Part shown: one piece after another, positions 48,663 through 57,213 of the stretch
How the letters are laid out: each line of letters starts with the position of its first letter
How positions within the stretch are numbered: the stretch's first letter is position 1
Assembly: GCF_030406405.1 (NCBI RefSeq)
Contig: NZ_JAUEPL010000027.1
Location: 26,850-90,849, forward strand
DNA from: Streptomyces ficellus
Lineage (GTDB): Bacteria; Actinomycetota; Actinomycetes; Streptomycetales; Streptomycetaceae
Length of the DNA: 64,000 bases
Direction: 5' to 3'
The notes under the pieces: model-generated
Databases searched by the model: none
What the model was told of the DNA's origin: nothing
Seen by the model: only the letters and a program-made list of their open reading frames with translations
Translations under genes and position numbers: made by a program

Positions 48663-51563
48663 GTGAGCGCCCCCGGAGTCCTCATCGAGCGACCGCCCGT
48701 CCCCGGCGGATCGATGAGCGACGGCACGAGCGGATCCACGAGCGAGGGCACGAGCGGCGGCATCGGCCGTGAAGGGGACGGCGGGACCGGCGGCCTGGTG
48801 TGCCAGCTGGTCCTCGCCGCGCTCTGCGGAGGCTATGCCGCCGGGGCCGCCGTGGGCTGGGGCTCCGAGAAAGCGGCCTTGATCATGGGCGACTTCGGCC
48901 TCAGCGCCGCCGCCCTGATCGCCTCCGTCTCGTGCTTCGTCTACGCACGCACGCGTGGCAGCCGTTTCCGCCCCGCCTGGCTGCTGTTCGCCTTCTCCTC
49001 CGCGATGGCGGCCGCCGGGAACACCGTCTGGGGCTGGTACGAGGTCGTGCTCGACCGGGAGGTGCCGAACCCCTCCATCGCCGACCTGTTCTTCCTGCTC
49101 TTCGCGCCGCCCGCCATCGTCGGACTGCTGGTCCTCGCCAAGCGGCCGGTCACCAGGGCCGGATGGATCTGCCTGGCGCTGGACTCCTGGCTGATCGGCG
49201 GCTCGCTGCTCACCCTGTCGTGGAGCCTCGCCCTCGCGCACACCGCCCACTTCGACGGTGAGAGCGTCACCCGGGCCGCGCTCTCGCTCGCCTACCCGCT
49301 GCTGGACATCGTGCTGGTGAGCATGGTGCTCGCGCTGCACTTCCGGCGCTCGCAGGCCAACCGGTCGGCCGTCCACACGGCCATCGCCGCACTCGCCCTG
49401 ACGGTCCTGTGCGACGCCCTGTTCACCTCGCCGCTGCTGCGCGAGCACTACCAGTCCGGCCAGCTCCTCGACGCCGGCTGGTTCGCCGGCTCGCTGCTCC
49501 TGGCCTACGCCCCCTGGGGCAGCCGCGTGCCGGAGAGCCCCGCCCCGCCGCGCGGCCCCCGCCACCACTCCAGCCGTCCCATCGCGGGATCGCTCGCCGC
49601 ACTCACGCCGTATCTCGCGGCCGCCGTGTGCACGCTGGGCATCCTCTACAACGTCATCGAGGACCGCAGGGTGGACCGGGTCGTCGTCCTCACCGGTTGT
49701 ACGGTCGTGCTCGCCCTGGTCGTACGGCAGGGCATCATGCTTCTGGACAACATCGCCCTCACGCATGAACTGGCCCAGAAGGAGAACCACTTCAGGTCCC
49801 TGGTGCAGGGCTCCAGCGACGTCATCATGATCGCCGCGCCCAACGGGGTGCTCCGCTACGTCAGCCCGGCCGCCTCCGGCGTGTACGGGCGGGACGCCGA
49901 CGAGCTCATCGGCTCCGAGCTGGCCTCCCTCATCCACCCCGACGACCTCGGCGGCGTCGTCCACGAGGTACGGCGGTTCCTGGCCGCCTCCCCCACGGAG
50001 GAGCCCACGACCCGCATCGAGTGCCGATTCAAGTCCGGCACCGGCGAGTGGCTCAATGTCGAGTCCACCGTCAACCGGCACCAGGGCGGCCTGATCTTCA
50101 ACAGCCGGGACGTCACCGAACGGGTCCGTCTACAAGCCCAGCTCCAGCACAACGCCGAACACGACCCGCTCACCGACCTGCCCAACCGCGCCCTGTTCAC
50201 CCGGCGCGTCCGGCAGGCGCTCAGCGGGCGCCGGGCCGGTGACGCGGGCACCGCCGTGCTCTTCATCGACCTGGACGGCTTCAAGGGCGTCAATGACCGG
50301 CTCGGCCACCAGGCCGGCGACGAGCTGCTGATCCAGGCCGCCCGCCGGCTCCAGGACTCCGTACGGGCGGGGGACACCGCCGCCCGGCTCGGCGGCGACG
50401 AGTTCGCCGCCCTCATCCTGGGCGACGGCGGCCGCGACCACTCCGCCCGCGAGTCGCGGGTCCACGAGATCGCCGACCGGCTGCGGCTCACGCTCTCCCA
50501 GCCGTACCGCGTCGAAGGCCAGGACGTCCGGGTCGCCGCCTCCATCGGTGTCGCCTTCGCCGAGCCCGGCATCAGCGCCGGCGACCTCCTGCGCAACGCC
50601 GACCTCGCCATGTACCGCGCCAAGGCCGGCGGCAAGAACCGCGTCGAGCTGTACGCGCCCCAGATGCAGGCCGACGTCGTACGCCGCACGGAACAGGCCA
50701 CCCGGCTGCGCACCGCCCTCAAGGACGGCGAGTTCACGCTCCTGCACCAGCCCGTGGTGGACCTCACCACCGGCCGTATCGCGGCGGTCGCCGCCCAGGC
50801 GCGATGGCGCTCCACCCAGGGCATCCTGTTCACCCCGGCCGAATTCCTCCGGGTCGCGGAAGACACCGAACGCGCCTCCGAGCTCGGCCACCGGCTCCTC
50901 CAGGACGCCGTGGAGCAGGCCGCCGAACGCGCCGCGCTCGGCCACCAGGTGCCCGTCTCGGTCCGCTTCCCGGCGCGCAAGCTGGTGGACAAGTCCCTGC
51001 CGCACGGCATCATCGAAGCGCTGCTGACCAAGTACGAACTGCCCTCCGGCGCCCTGATCATCGAGCTGGCCGACAGCGACCCCCGGATCTCCTTCGACGA
51101 GCTGGAGCAGCGGCTGACGACCCTGCGCAGACTCGGCGTACGCATCGCGCTCGACGGATTCGGCAGCGGATATGCCGCGATCAACGCCCTGCGGCGGCTC
51201 CCGGTGGACATACTGAAACTGGACAGGGGCCTGGTCGAGGGCGTCGTCGAATCGGCCCGGCTCCACAAGATCACCAGTGGGCTGCTCCGCATCGCCTGCG
51301 ACCTCGGCATGCAGTCCGTGGCCGACGGCGTCGACGCACCGGAGCAGGTCCTGGCGCTACGCGCGATGGGGTGCACCCATGGGCAGGGAATGGCCTTCTC
51401 CGGACCCCTCGACGAGTACCGGCTGCGCCGCGCTCTGGCCCGGGGCGAGTACGCGCTCCCCAGCCGCGCCGCCCTGCCGGTGCTCACCGGAGGCGCCCTC
51501 CCTGCCATGCGCGCACACCACGCGCTGCGCCCACATAATGAGACGCGTGTCCCACCCACTTGA
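48663..51563 (+). CDS. Membrane-bound PAS-GGDEF-EAL protein with degenerate EAL domain
   Basis: This 966-residue protein has a disordered N-terminus, about eight or nine transmembrane helices (residues 40-350), a PAS domain (HFRSLVQGSSDVIM to SRDVTERVRLQ), GGDEF and EAL domains. GGDEF is intact (LGGDEFA, residues 577-581) and an inhibitory RxxD (RAGD) lies exactly five residues before it, so it should be a feedback-controlled diguanylate cyclase. The EAL domain is broken: the EAL triplet is AAQ (710-712), DDFG is DGFG, and AEGVE is ADGVD. It probably does not hydrolyse c-di-GMP. The start at GTG 48663 is chosen by codon bias and GGGGAG upstream; 48507 and 48714 are alternatives. It precedes ilvB, where Streptomyces carry a gene of this type (possibly cdgF). 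Confidence 0.88.
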   Translation: MSAPGVLIERPPVPGGSMSDGTSGSTSEGTSGGIGREGDGGTGGLVCQLVLAALCGGYAAGAAVGWGSEKAALIMGDFGLSAAALIASVSCFVYARTRGSRFRPAWLLFAFSSAMAAAGNTVWGWYEVVLDREVPNPSIADLFFLLFAPPAIVGLLVLAKRPVTRAGWICLALDSWLIGGSLLTLSWSLALAHTAHFDGESVTRAALSLAYPLLDIVLVSMVLALHFRRSQANRSAVHTAIAALALTVLCDALFTSPLLREHYQSGQLLDAGWFAGSLLLAYAPWGSRVPESPAPPRGPRHHSSRPIAGSLAALTPYLAAAVCTLGILYNVIEDRRVDRVVVLTGCTVVLALVVRQGIMLLDNIALTHELAQKENHFRSLVQGSSDVIMIAAPNGVLRYVSPAASGVYGRDADELIGSELASLIHPDDLGGVVHEVRRFLAASPTEEPTTRIECRFKSGTGEWLNVESTVNRHQGGLIFNSRDVTERVRLQAQLQHNAEHDPLTDLPNRALFTRRVRQALSGRRAGDAGTAVLFIDLDGFKGVNDRLGHQAGDELLIQAARRLQDSVRAGDTAARLGGDEFAALILGDGGRDHSARESRVHEIADRLRLTLSQPYRVEGQDVRVAASIGVAFAEPGISAGDLLRNADLAMYRAKAGGKNRVELYAPQMQADVVRRTEQATRLRTALKDGEFTLLHQPVVDLTTGRIAAVAAQARWRSTQGILFTPAEFLRVAEDTERASELGHRLLQDAVEQAAERAALGHQVPVSVRFPARKLVDKSLPHGIIEALLTKYELPSGALIIELADSDPRISFDELEQRLTTLRRLGVRIALDGFGSGYAAINALRRLPVDILKLDRGLVEGVVESARLHKITSGLLRIACDLGMQSVADGVDAPEQVLALRAMGCTHGQGMAFSGPLDEYRLRRALARGEYALPSRAALPVLTGGALPAMRAHHALRPHNETRVPPT

Positions 51564-51596
51564 CACTGGTGGTGCGCCGGGGGGAGGGTCAATGCC

Positions 51597-51638
51597 ATGC
51601 GCACCCGAATTCTCGTACTTGGAAAGCGCGTCGGCTGA
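51597..51638 (+). CDS. ilv leader peptide MRTRILVLGKRVG
   Basis: This 13-codon ORF has a strong ribosome binding site (GGGAGGG, 8 nt before the ATG) and encodes four consecutive branched-chain residues, Ile-Leu-Val-Leu (51609-51620). It lies 145 bp before ilvB and is followed by a terminator with a T-run. This is the arrangement of leader-peptide attenuation: shortage of charged tRNA(Ile), tRNA(Leu) or tRNA(Val) stalls the ribosome and lets transcription continue into ilvBNC. I have not folded the RNA. The segment 51625-51630 can pair with 51675-51680 and could form the alternative structure. Confidence 0.82.
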   Translation: MRTRILVLGKRVG

Positions 51639-51680
51639 GCACGGCCTGTTCATGGCCCTGCGGACCCACACCGGCGCGCT

Positions 51681-51714
51681 CCCCTCGCTTGCCTCACGGC
51701 ACGAGGGGTTTTTT
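51681..51714 (+). terminator. ilvB attenuator: rho-independent terminator with T-run
   Basis: CCCCTCG (51681-51687) pairs with CGAGGGG (51702-51708), directly followed by six T residues (51709-51714). The T-run is rare in this GC-rich genome. It lies between the leader peptide and ilvB, where an attenuator is expected. Confidence 0.85.
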
Positions 51715-51782
51715 GTTGCACTGGCACCTGCCAAACCCGCTAAACCTTCGCAAAAACCCTCAGCTTCGAGAAGAGAATGCCG

Positions 51783-53636
51783 ATGACCGAGCAGGCCACC
51801 GGGGCCCACCATCCGCAGCCGCGGGCCCGTAACGGCGGACAGCCCTCCGCCACCGTTGAGCACGTCACGGGTGCGCAGTCCCTCATCCGCTCTCTCGAGG
51901 AAGTGGGCGCCGACACGGTATTCGGCATCCCCGGCGGCGCCATCCTCCCCGCGTACGACCCGATGATGGACTCCACCCGGGTCCGTCACGTCCTCGTCCG
52001 CCACGAGCAGGGCGCGGGCCACGCCGCGACCGGCTACGCCCAGGCGACCGGCAAGGTCGGCGTCTGCATGGCCACCTCCGGGCCGGGCGCCACCAACCTG
52101 GTCACCCCGATCGCCGACGCGCACATGGACTCCGTCCCGCTGGTCGCGATCACCGGCCAGGTCGCCTCCAAGGCCATCGGCACGGACGCCTTCCAGGAGG
52201 CGGACATCTGCGGCATCACCATGCCGATCACCAAGCACAACTTCCTGGTCACCAAGGCCGAGGACATCCCCAAGACGATCGCCGAGGCGTTCCACATCGC
52301 CTCCACCGGCCGCCCCGGCCCGGTCCTGGTCGACATCGCCAAGGACGCCCTCCAGGCCCGTACCACCTTCAGCTGGCCGCCGCAGCTGGACCTGCCCGGC
52401 TACCGCCCGGTGACCAAGCCGCACGCCAAGCAGATCCGCGAGGCCGCCAAGCTCATCACCCAGGCCAAGCGCCCCGTCCTGTACGTCGGCGGCGGCGTCC
52501 TGAAGGCCGGCGCCACCGCCGAGCTGAAGGTCCTCGCCGAGCTGACCCAGGCCCCCGTCACCACCACCCTGATGGCGCTGGGCGCGTTCCCCGACAGCCA
52601 CCCGCTGCACGTCGGCATGCCCGGCATGCACGGTGCCGTCACGGCCGTCACGGCGCTCCAGAAGGCCGACCTGATCGTCGCCCTCGGCGCCCGCTTCGAC
52701 GACCGCGTCACGGGCAAGCTCGACAGCTTCGCGCCCTTCGCGAAGATCGTCCACGCGGACATCGACCCGGCCGAGATCGGCAAGAACCGCACGGCCGACG
52801 TGCCGATCGTCGGTGACGCCCGCGAGGTCATCGCCGACCTGGTCCAGGCCGTCCAGGCGGAGCACACCGAGGGCAACACCGGCGACTACAGCGCCTGGTG
52901 GAAGGACCTCAGCCGCTGGCGCGACACCTACCCGCTCGGCTTCGAGCAGCCCGAGGACGGCAGCCTCGCGCCGCAGCAGGTCATCCAGCGCATCGGGCAG
53001 CTCGCCCCCGAGGGCACCATCTACGCGGCCGGCGTCGGCCAGCACCAGATGTGGGCCGCCCACTTCATCGACTACGAGAAGCCCGCCACCTGGCTCAACT
53101 CCGGTGGCGCCGGAACCATGGGCTACGCCGTCCCGGCCGCCATGGGCGCCAAGGCCGGCATGCCGGACCGCACGGTCTGGGCGATCGACGGCGACGGCTG
53201 CTTCCAGATGACCAACCAGGAACTGGTCACCTGCGCGCTGAACAACATCCCCATCAAGGTCGCCATCATCAACAACGGCGCCCTCGGAATGGTCCGCCAG
53301 TGGCAGACCCTCTTCTACAACCAGCGCTACTCCAACACCGTGCTGCACTCCGGCCCGGAGGCGGACGGCAAGCAGCCCAGCGCCGGCACCCGCGTCCCGG
53401 ACTTCGTCAAGCTGTCCGAGGCCATGGGCTGTGTCGCGATGCGCTGTGAGCGCCCGGAGGACCTGGACAAGGTCATCGCCGAGGCCAACGCCATCAACGA
53501 CCGCCCGGTCGTCATCGACTTCATCGTCCACGAGGACGCCATGGTGTGGCCGATGGTCGCCGCCGGCACCTCCAACGACGAGGTCATGGCCGCGCGCGGT
53601 GTCCGCCCCGACTTCGGCGACAACGAAGACGACTGA
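51783..53636 (+). CDS. ilvB: Acetolactate synthase large subunit
   Basis: This 617-residue ThDP- and FAD-dependent enzyme condenses pyruvate with pyruvate or 2-ketobutyrate, the first common step of Val, Leu and Ile synthesis. It has the catalytic Glu in VRHEQGAGHAATGYAQ, the FAD region (about residues 200-370) and the ThDP-Mg motif GDGCFQMTNQELVTCALNN. ATG at 51783 is preferred over 51777 because AGAAGAGA then has proper spacing. It lies behind the leader-peptide attenuator and heads ilvB-ilvN-ilvC. Confidence 0.97.
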   Translation: MTEQATGAHHPQPRARNGGQPSATVEHVTGAQSLIRSLEEVGADTVFGIPGGAILPAYDPMMDSTRVRHVLVRHEQGAGHAATGYAQATGKVGVCMATSGPGATNLVTPIADAHMDSVPLVAITGQVASKAIGTDAFQEADICGITMPITKHNFLVTKAEDIPKTIAEAFHIASTGRPGPVLVDIAKDALQARTTFSWPPQLDLPGYRPVTKPHAKQIREAAKLITQAKRPVLYVGGGVLKAGATAELKVLAELTQAPVTTTLMALGAFPDSHPLHVGMPGMHGAVTAVTALQKADLIVALGARFDDRVTGKLDSFAPFAKIVHADIDPAEIGKNRTADVPIVGDAREVIADLVQAVQAEHTEGNTGDYSAWWKDLSRWRDTYPLGFEQPEDGSLAPQQVIQRIGQLAPEGTIYAAGVGQHQMWAAHFIDYEKPATWLNSGGAGTMGYAVPAAMGAKAGMPDRTVWAIDGDGCFQMTNQELVTCALNNIPIKVAIINNGALGMVRQWQTLFYNQRYSNTVLHSGPEADGKQPSAGTRVPDFVKLSEAMGCVAMRCERPEDLDKVIAEANAINDRPVVIDFIVHEDAMVWPMVAAGTSNDEVMAARGVRPDFGDNEDD

Positions 53637-53656
53637 GAGAGAGCTGAGTCAAGAAC

Positions 53657-54181
53657 ATGTCCAAGCACACGCTCTCCGTCCTGGTGGAGAACACGCCCGG
53701 CATCCTCGCCAGGATCGCCGCCCTGTTCTCCCGCCGCGGCTTCAACATCGACTCACTCGCCGTCGGTGTCACCGAGCACCCCGACATCTCCCGCATCACC
53801 ATCGTGGTCAATGTCGCGGACCTGCCGCTGGAGCAGGTGACCAAGCAGCTCAACAAGCTGGTCAACGTCCTGAAGATCGTCGAACTGGAGCCCAGCGCCG
53901 CGATCCAGCGCGAGCTGGTCCTGGTGAAGGTCCGCGCCGACAACGAGACCCGCTCCCAGATCGTCGAGATCGTCCAGCTGTTCCGCGCCAAGACCGTGGA
54001 CGTCTCGCCCGAGGCGGTCACCATCGAGGCCACCGGTTCGAGTGACAAGCTGGACGCGATGCTGAAGATGCTGGAGCAGTTCGGCATCAAGGAACTGGTC
54101 CAGTCCGGCACGATCGCCATAGGGCGTGGTTCGCGGTCCATCACCGACCGCAGCCTGCGGGCCCTGGACCGGTCCGCGTAA
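53657..54181 (+). CDS. ilvN: Acetolactate synthase small (regulatory) subunit
   Basis: This 174-residue regulatory subunit activates IlvB and gives valine feedback inhibition. The N-terminal ACT domain (VLVENTPGILARIAALFSRRG, about residues 4-75) binds the effector. The C-terminal ALS_ss_C part contains ELVLVKVRADNETRSQI and EATGSSDKLDAML. It starts 20 bp after ilvB with GAGAGAG-type ribosome binding sequence. Long actinobacterial form; also called ilvH. Confidence 0.96.
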   Translation: MSKHTLSVLVENTPGILARIAALFSRRGFNIDSLAVGVTEHPDISRITIVVNVADLPLEQVTKQLNKLVNVLKIVELEPSAAIQRELVLVKVRADNETRSQIVEIVQLFRAKTVDVSPEAVTIEATGSSDKLDAMLKMLEQFGIKELVQSGTIAIGRGSRSITDRSLRALDRSA

Positions 54182-54268
54182 CCGTCCCGCGTAGTAAGAC
54201 CCCTCGACTTTGTCATCCCTCCCCGCCGTACGGTGGGACGCAACATCAGCACACCAAGGAGAAACCCA

Positions 54269-55270
54269 GTGGCCGAGCTGTTCTACGACGACGACGCCGA
54301 CCTGTCCATCATCCAGGGCCGCAAGGTCGCGGTGATCGGCTACGGCAGCCAGGGCCACGCCCACGCGCTGTCGCTCCGTGACTCGGGTGTCGACGTCCGC
54401 GTCGGTCTGCACGAGGGCTCCACGTCCAAGGCGAAGGCCGAGGAGCAGGGCCTGCGCGTCGTCACCCCCTCCGAGGCCGCCGCCGAGGCCGACGTCATCA
54501 TGATCCTGATCCCGGACCCCATCCAGGCCCAGGTCTACGAGGAGTCCATCGCCCCGAACCTGAAGGACGGCGACGCGCTGTTCTTCGCCCACGGCTTCAA
54601 CGTCCGCTTCGGCTTCATCAAGGCCCCGGCCGGCGTCGACGTCGCCCTGGTCGCCCCCAAGGGCCCCGGCCACCTGGTCCGCCGCCAGTACGAGGAGGGG
54701 CGCGGCGTCCCGGCGATCGCGGCCGTCGAGCAGGACGCCACCGGCAACGCCTTCGCGCTGGCCCTCTCGTACGCCAAGGCCATCGGCGGCACCCGCGCGG
54801 GCGTCATCAAGACGACCTTCACCGAGGAGACCGAGACGGACCTGTTCGGTGAGCAGGCCGTGCTGTGCGGCGGAACGTCCGCTCTGGTGAAGGCCGGCTT
54901 CGAGACCCTGGTCGAGGCGGGCTACCAGCCGGAGATCGCGTACTTCGAGTGCCTCCACGAGCTGAAGCTGATCGTGGACCTGATGTACGAGGGCGGCCTG
55001 GAGAAGATGCGCTGGTCGGTCTCCGAGACCGCCGAGTGGGGCGACTACGTCACCGGCCCGCGCATCATCACCGACCAGACCAAGGCCGAGATGAAGAAGG
55101 TCCTCGCCGAGATCCAGGACGGCACGTTCGCCAAGAACTGGATGGACGAATACCACGGCGGTCTGAAGAAGTACAACGAGTACAAGACGCAGGACGAGAA
55201 CCACCTGCTGGAGACCACCGGCAAGGAGCTGCGCAAGCTCATGAGCTGGGTCGACAACGACGAGGCGTAA
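54269..55270 (+). CDS. ilvC: Ketol-acid reductoisomerase
   Basis: This 333-residue class I enzyme isomerises and reduces acetolactate or acetohydroxybutyrate with NADPH and Mg2+. The Rossmann motif is VAVIGYGSQGHAHALSLRDS. The helical metal-binding domain contains DLFGEQAVLCGG and YFECLHELKLIVDLMYEGG (Glu ligands). GTG at 54269 is fixed by AAGGAG; an in-frame GTG at 54233 lacks support. It follows ilvN by 87 bp and ends at a good hairpin. Confidence 0.97.
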   Translation: MAELFYDDDADLSIIQGRKVAVIGYGSQGHAHALSLRDSGVDVRVGLHEGSTSKAKAEEQGLRVVTPSEAAAEADVIMILIPDPIQAQVYEESIAPNLKDGDALFFAHGFNVRFGFIKAPAGVDVALVAPKGPGHLVRRQYEEGRGVPAIAAVEQDATGNAFALALSYAKAIGGTRAGVIKTTFTEETETDLFGEQAVLCGGTSALVKAGFETLVEAGYQPEIAYFECLHELKLIVDLMYEGGLEKMRWSVSETAEWGDYVTGPRIITDQTKAEMKKVLAEIQDGTFAKNWMDEYHGGLKKYNEYKTQDENHLLETTGKELRKLMSWVDNDEA

Positions 55271-55280
55271 GCCTCATGGC

Positions 55281-55311
55281 GGCGGGTCCGGACAGGGCGT
55301 CCGGGCCCGCC
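55281..55311 (+). terminator. Terminator after ilvC
   Basis: A 13-bp stem with one G-U pair (55281-55293 with 55299-55311) and a 5-nt loop lies 10 bp past the ilvC stop. It separates ilvBNC from serA. Confidence 0.75.
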
Positions 55312-55507
55312 CGTCTTCATTGGACTCGTTGTCCAACCACGGATGGGTGATCCTTCCGCCGCGGCGGAAAAGACGCCACGCGCCACCACTACACTTCTCA
55401 ACACATACGCGTCAGGCCCACAGCGTCGTGCGTCTTCCACGCGGAAAGCCCCTCCACCGCCTGCGGCCGTCGGGACGGCCGTCCGCACTGGACTTGTGAG
55501 GACCCTC

Positions 55508-57109
55508 GTGAGCTCGCACCCCCCGAAAAAGCCGGTCGTACTGATCGCTGAAGAGCTGTCGCCCGCCACCGTCGACGCGCTGGGCCCGGACTTCGAGATC
55601 CGGCACTGCAACGGCGCCGACCGGGCCGAACTGCTGCCCGCCATCGCGGACGTGGACGCCATCCTGGTGCGCTCCGCCACCAAGGTCGACGCCGAGGCGA
55701 TCGCCGCCGCGAACAAGCTGAAGGTCGTCGCCCGCGCCGGCGTCGGCCTCGACAACGTCGACGTATCGGCCGCCACCAAGGCCGGTGTGATGGTGGTCAA
55801 CGCGCCGACGTCCAACATCGTCACCGCCGCCGAGCTGGCGTGCGGTCTGCTCGTCGCCATCGCACGCAACATCCCGCAGGCCAACACCGCCCTCAAGAAC
55901 GGCGAGTGGAAGCGCAGCAAGTACACGGGCGTCGAGCTCAGCGAGAAGACCCTCGGCGTCGTCGGCCTCGGCCGCATCGGTGTGCTGGTCGCCCAGCGCA
56001 TGTCGGCCTTCGGCATGAAGATCGTCGCCTACGACCCCTATGTGCAGCCGGCCCGCGCCGCGCAGATGGGCGTCAAGCTGCTGACGCTGGACGAGCTGCT
56101 GGAGGTCTCCGACTTCATCACCGTCCACCTGCCGAAGACCCCCGAGACGCTCGGCCTGATCGGCGACGAGGCCCTGCACAAGGTGAAGCCGACCGTGCGG
56201 ATCGTCAACGCCGCGCGCGGCGGGATCGTGGACGAGGCCGCGCTGTACTCGGCGCTCAAGGAGGGCCGGGTCGCGGGCGCGGGCCTCGACGTGTACGCCA
56301 AGGAGCCCTGCACGGACTCCCCGCTGTTCGAGCTCGACCAGGTCGTCTGCACCCCGCACCTGGGTGCCTCCACGGACGAGGCGCAGGAGAAGGCCGGTAT
56401 CGCGGTCGCCCGCTCCGTGCGGCTCGCCCTCGCCGGTGAGCTGGTCCCCGACGCGGTCAACGTCCAGGGCGGCGTGATCGCCGAGGACGTCAAGCCGGGT
56501 CTGCCGCTCGCGGAGCGCCTGGGCCGGATCTTCACCGCGCTGGCGGGCGAGGTCGCGGTCCGGCTGGATGTCGAGGTGTACGGCGAGATCACCCAGCACG
56601 ACGTCAAGGTGCTCGAACTGTCCGCGCTCAAGGGCGTCTTCGAGGACGTCGTGGACGAGACGGTCAGTTACGTCAACGCGCCGCTGTTCGCGCAGGAGCG
56701 GGGCGTCGAGGTCCGCCTGACGACCAGCTCGGAGTCCCCGGACCACCGCAACGTGGTCACCGTGCGCGGCACCCTGTCGGGCGGCGAGGAGGTGGCGGTC
56801 TCCGGCACGCTGGCCGGCCCCAAGCACCTCCAGAAGATCGTCGCCGTCGGTGACTACGACGTGGACCTGGCCCTGGCCGACCACATGGTCGTCCTGCGGT
56901 ACGAGGACCGTCCCGGTGTCGTCGGCACCCTCGGCCGCATCCTCGGCGAGGCCGGCCTGAACATCGCGGGCATGCAGGTCGCCCGCGCGGAGGAGGGCGG
57001 CGAGGCCCTCGCGGTCCTCACCGTGGACGACACGGTCCCGCAGCAGGTCCTCACGGAGCTCGCGGAGGAGGTCGGCGCGACGTCGGCCCGCTCGGTGAAC
57101 CTGGTCTGA
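55508..57109 (+). CDS. serA: D-3-phosphoglycerate dehydrogenase
   Basis: This 533-residue long-form enzyme oxidises 3-phosphoglycerate, the first committed step of serine synthesis. It has the substrate region VRSATKVDAEAI, Rossmann motif LGVVGLGRIGVLVAQRM, catalytic Arg in NAARGGIVDEAAL and His in CTPHLGASTDEAQ. An ASB (allosteric substrate-binding) domain (about residues 315-450) and a C-terminal ACT domain (VVLRYEDRPGVVGTLGRIL) for serine feedback follow. GTG at 55508 has GAGGA upstream; the 195-bp region before it shows no gene. Its product serine feeds the glyA/sdaA block at the other end of the window. Confidence 0.96.
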   Translation: MSSHPPKKPVVLIAEELSPATVDALGPDFEIRHCNGADRAELLPAIADVDAILVRSATKVDAEAIAAANKLKVVARAGVGLDNVDVSAATKAGVMVVNAPTSNIVTAAELACGLLVAIARNIPQANTALKNGEWKRSKYTGVELSEKTLGVVGLGRIGVLVAQRMSAFGMKIVAYDPYVQPARAAQMGVKLLTLDELLEVSDFITVHLPKTPETLGLIGDEALHKVKPTVRIVNAARGGIVDEAALYSALKEGRVAGAGLDVYAKEPCTDSPLFELDQVVCTPHLGASTDEAQEKAGIAVARSVRLALAGELVPDAVNVQGGVIAEDVKPGLPLAERLGRIFTALAGEVAVRLDVEVYGEITQHDVKVLELSALKGVFEDVVDETVSYVNAPLFAQERGVEVRLTTSSESPDHRNVVTVRGTLSGGEEVAVSGTLAGPKHLQKIVAVGDYDVDLALADHMVVLRYEDRPGVVGTLGRILGEAGLNIAGMQVARAEEGGEALAVLTVDDTVPQQVLTELAEEVGATSARSVNLV

Positions 57110-57137
57110 CGGCCGGCGGCCACCGCCGTACGCGTAC

Positions 57138-57180
57138 GACGCACCCGGCGCCCGGAGACTTCTTCGGCGCCGGGTGCGTC
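57138..57180. terminator. Bidirectional terminator between serA and the MFS gene
   Basis: A perfect 15-bp stem (57138-57152 with 57166-57180) with a 13-nt loop lies between convergent stop codons, followed on the plus strand by GTTTC. Confidence 0.85.
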
Positions 57181-57213
57181 GTTTCTCCGCTACGCCCAGC
57201 GCGTCCGCGAGGC

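Noticed and set aside
51592..51600. Alternative ATG at 51592 for the ilv leader
   Set aside because: Its frame runs on without branched-chain codon clustering and fits the ribosome binding site less well than the ATG at 51597.
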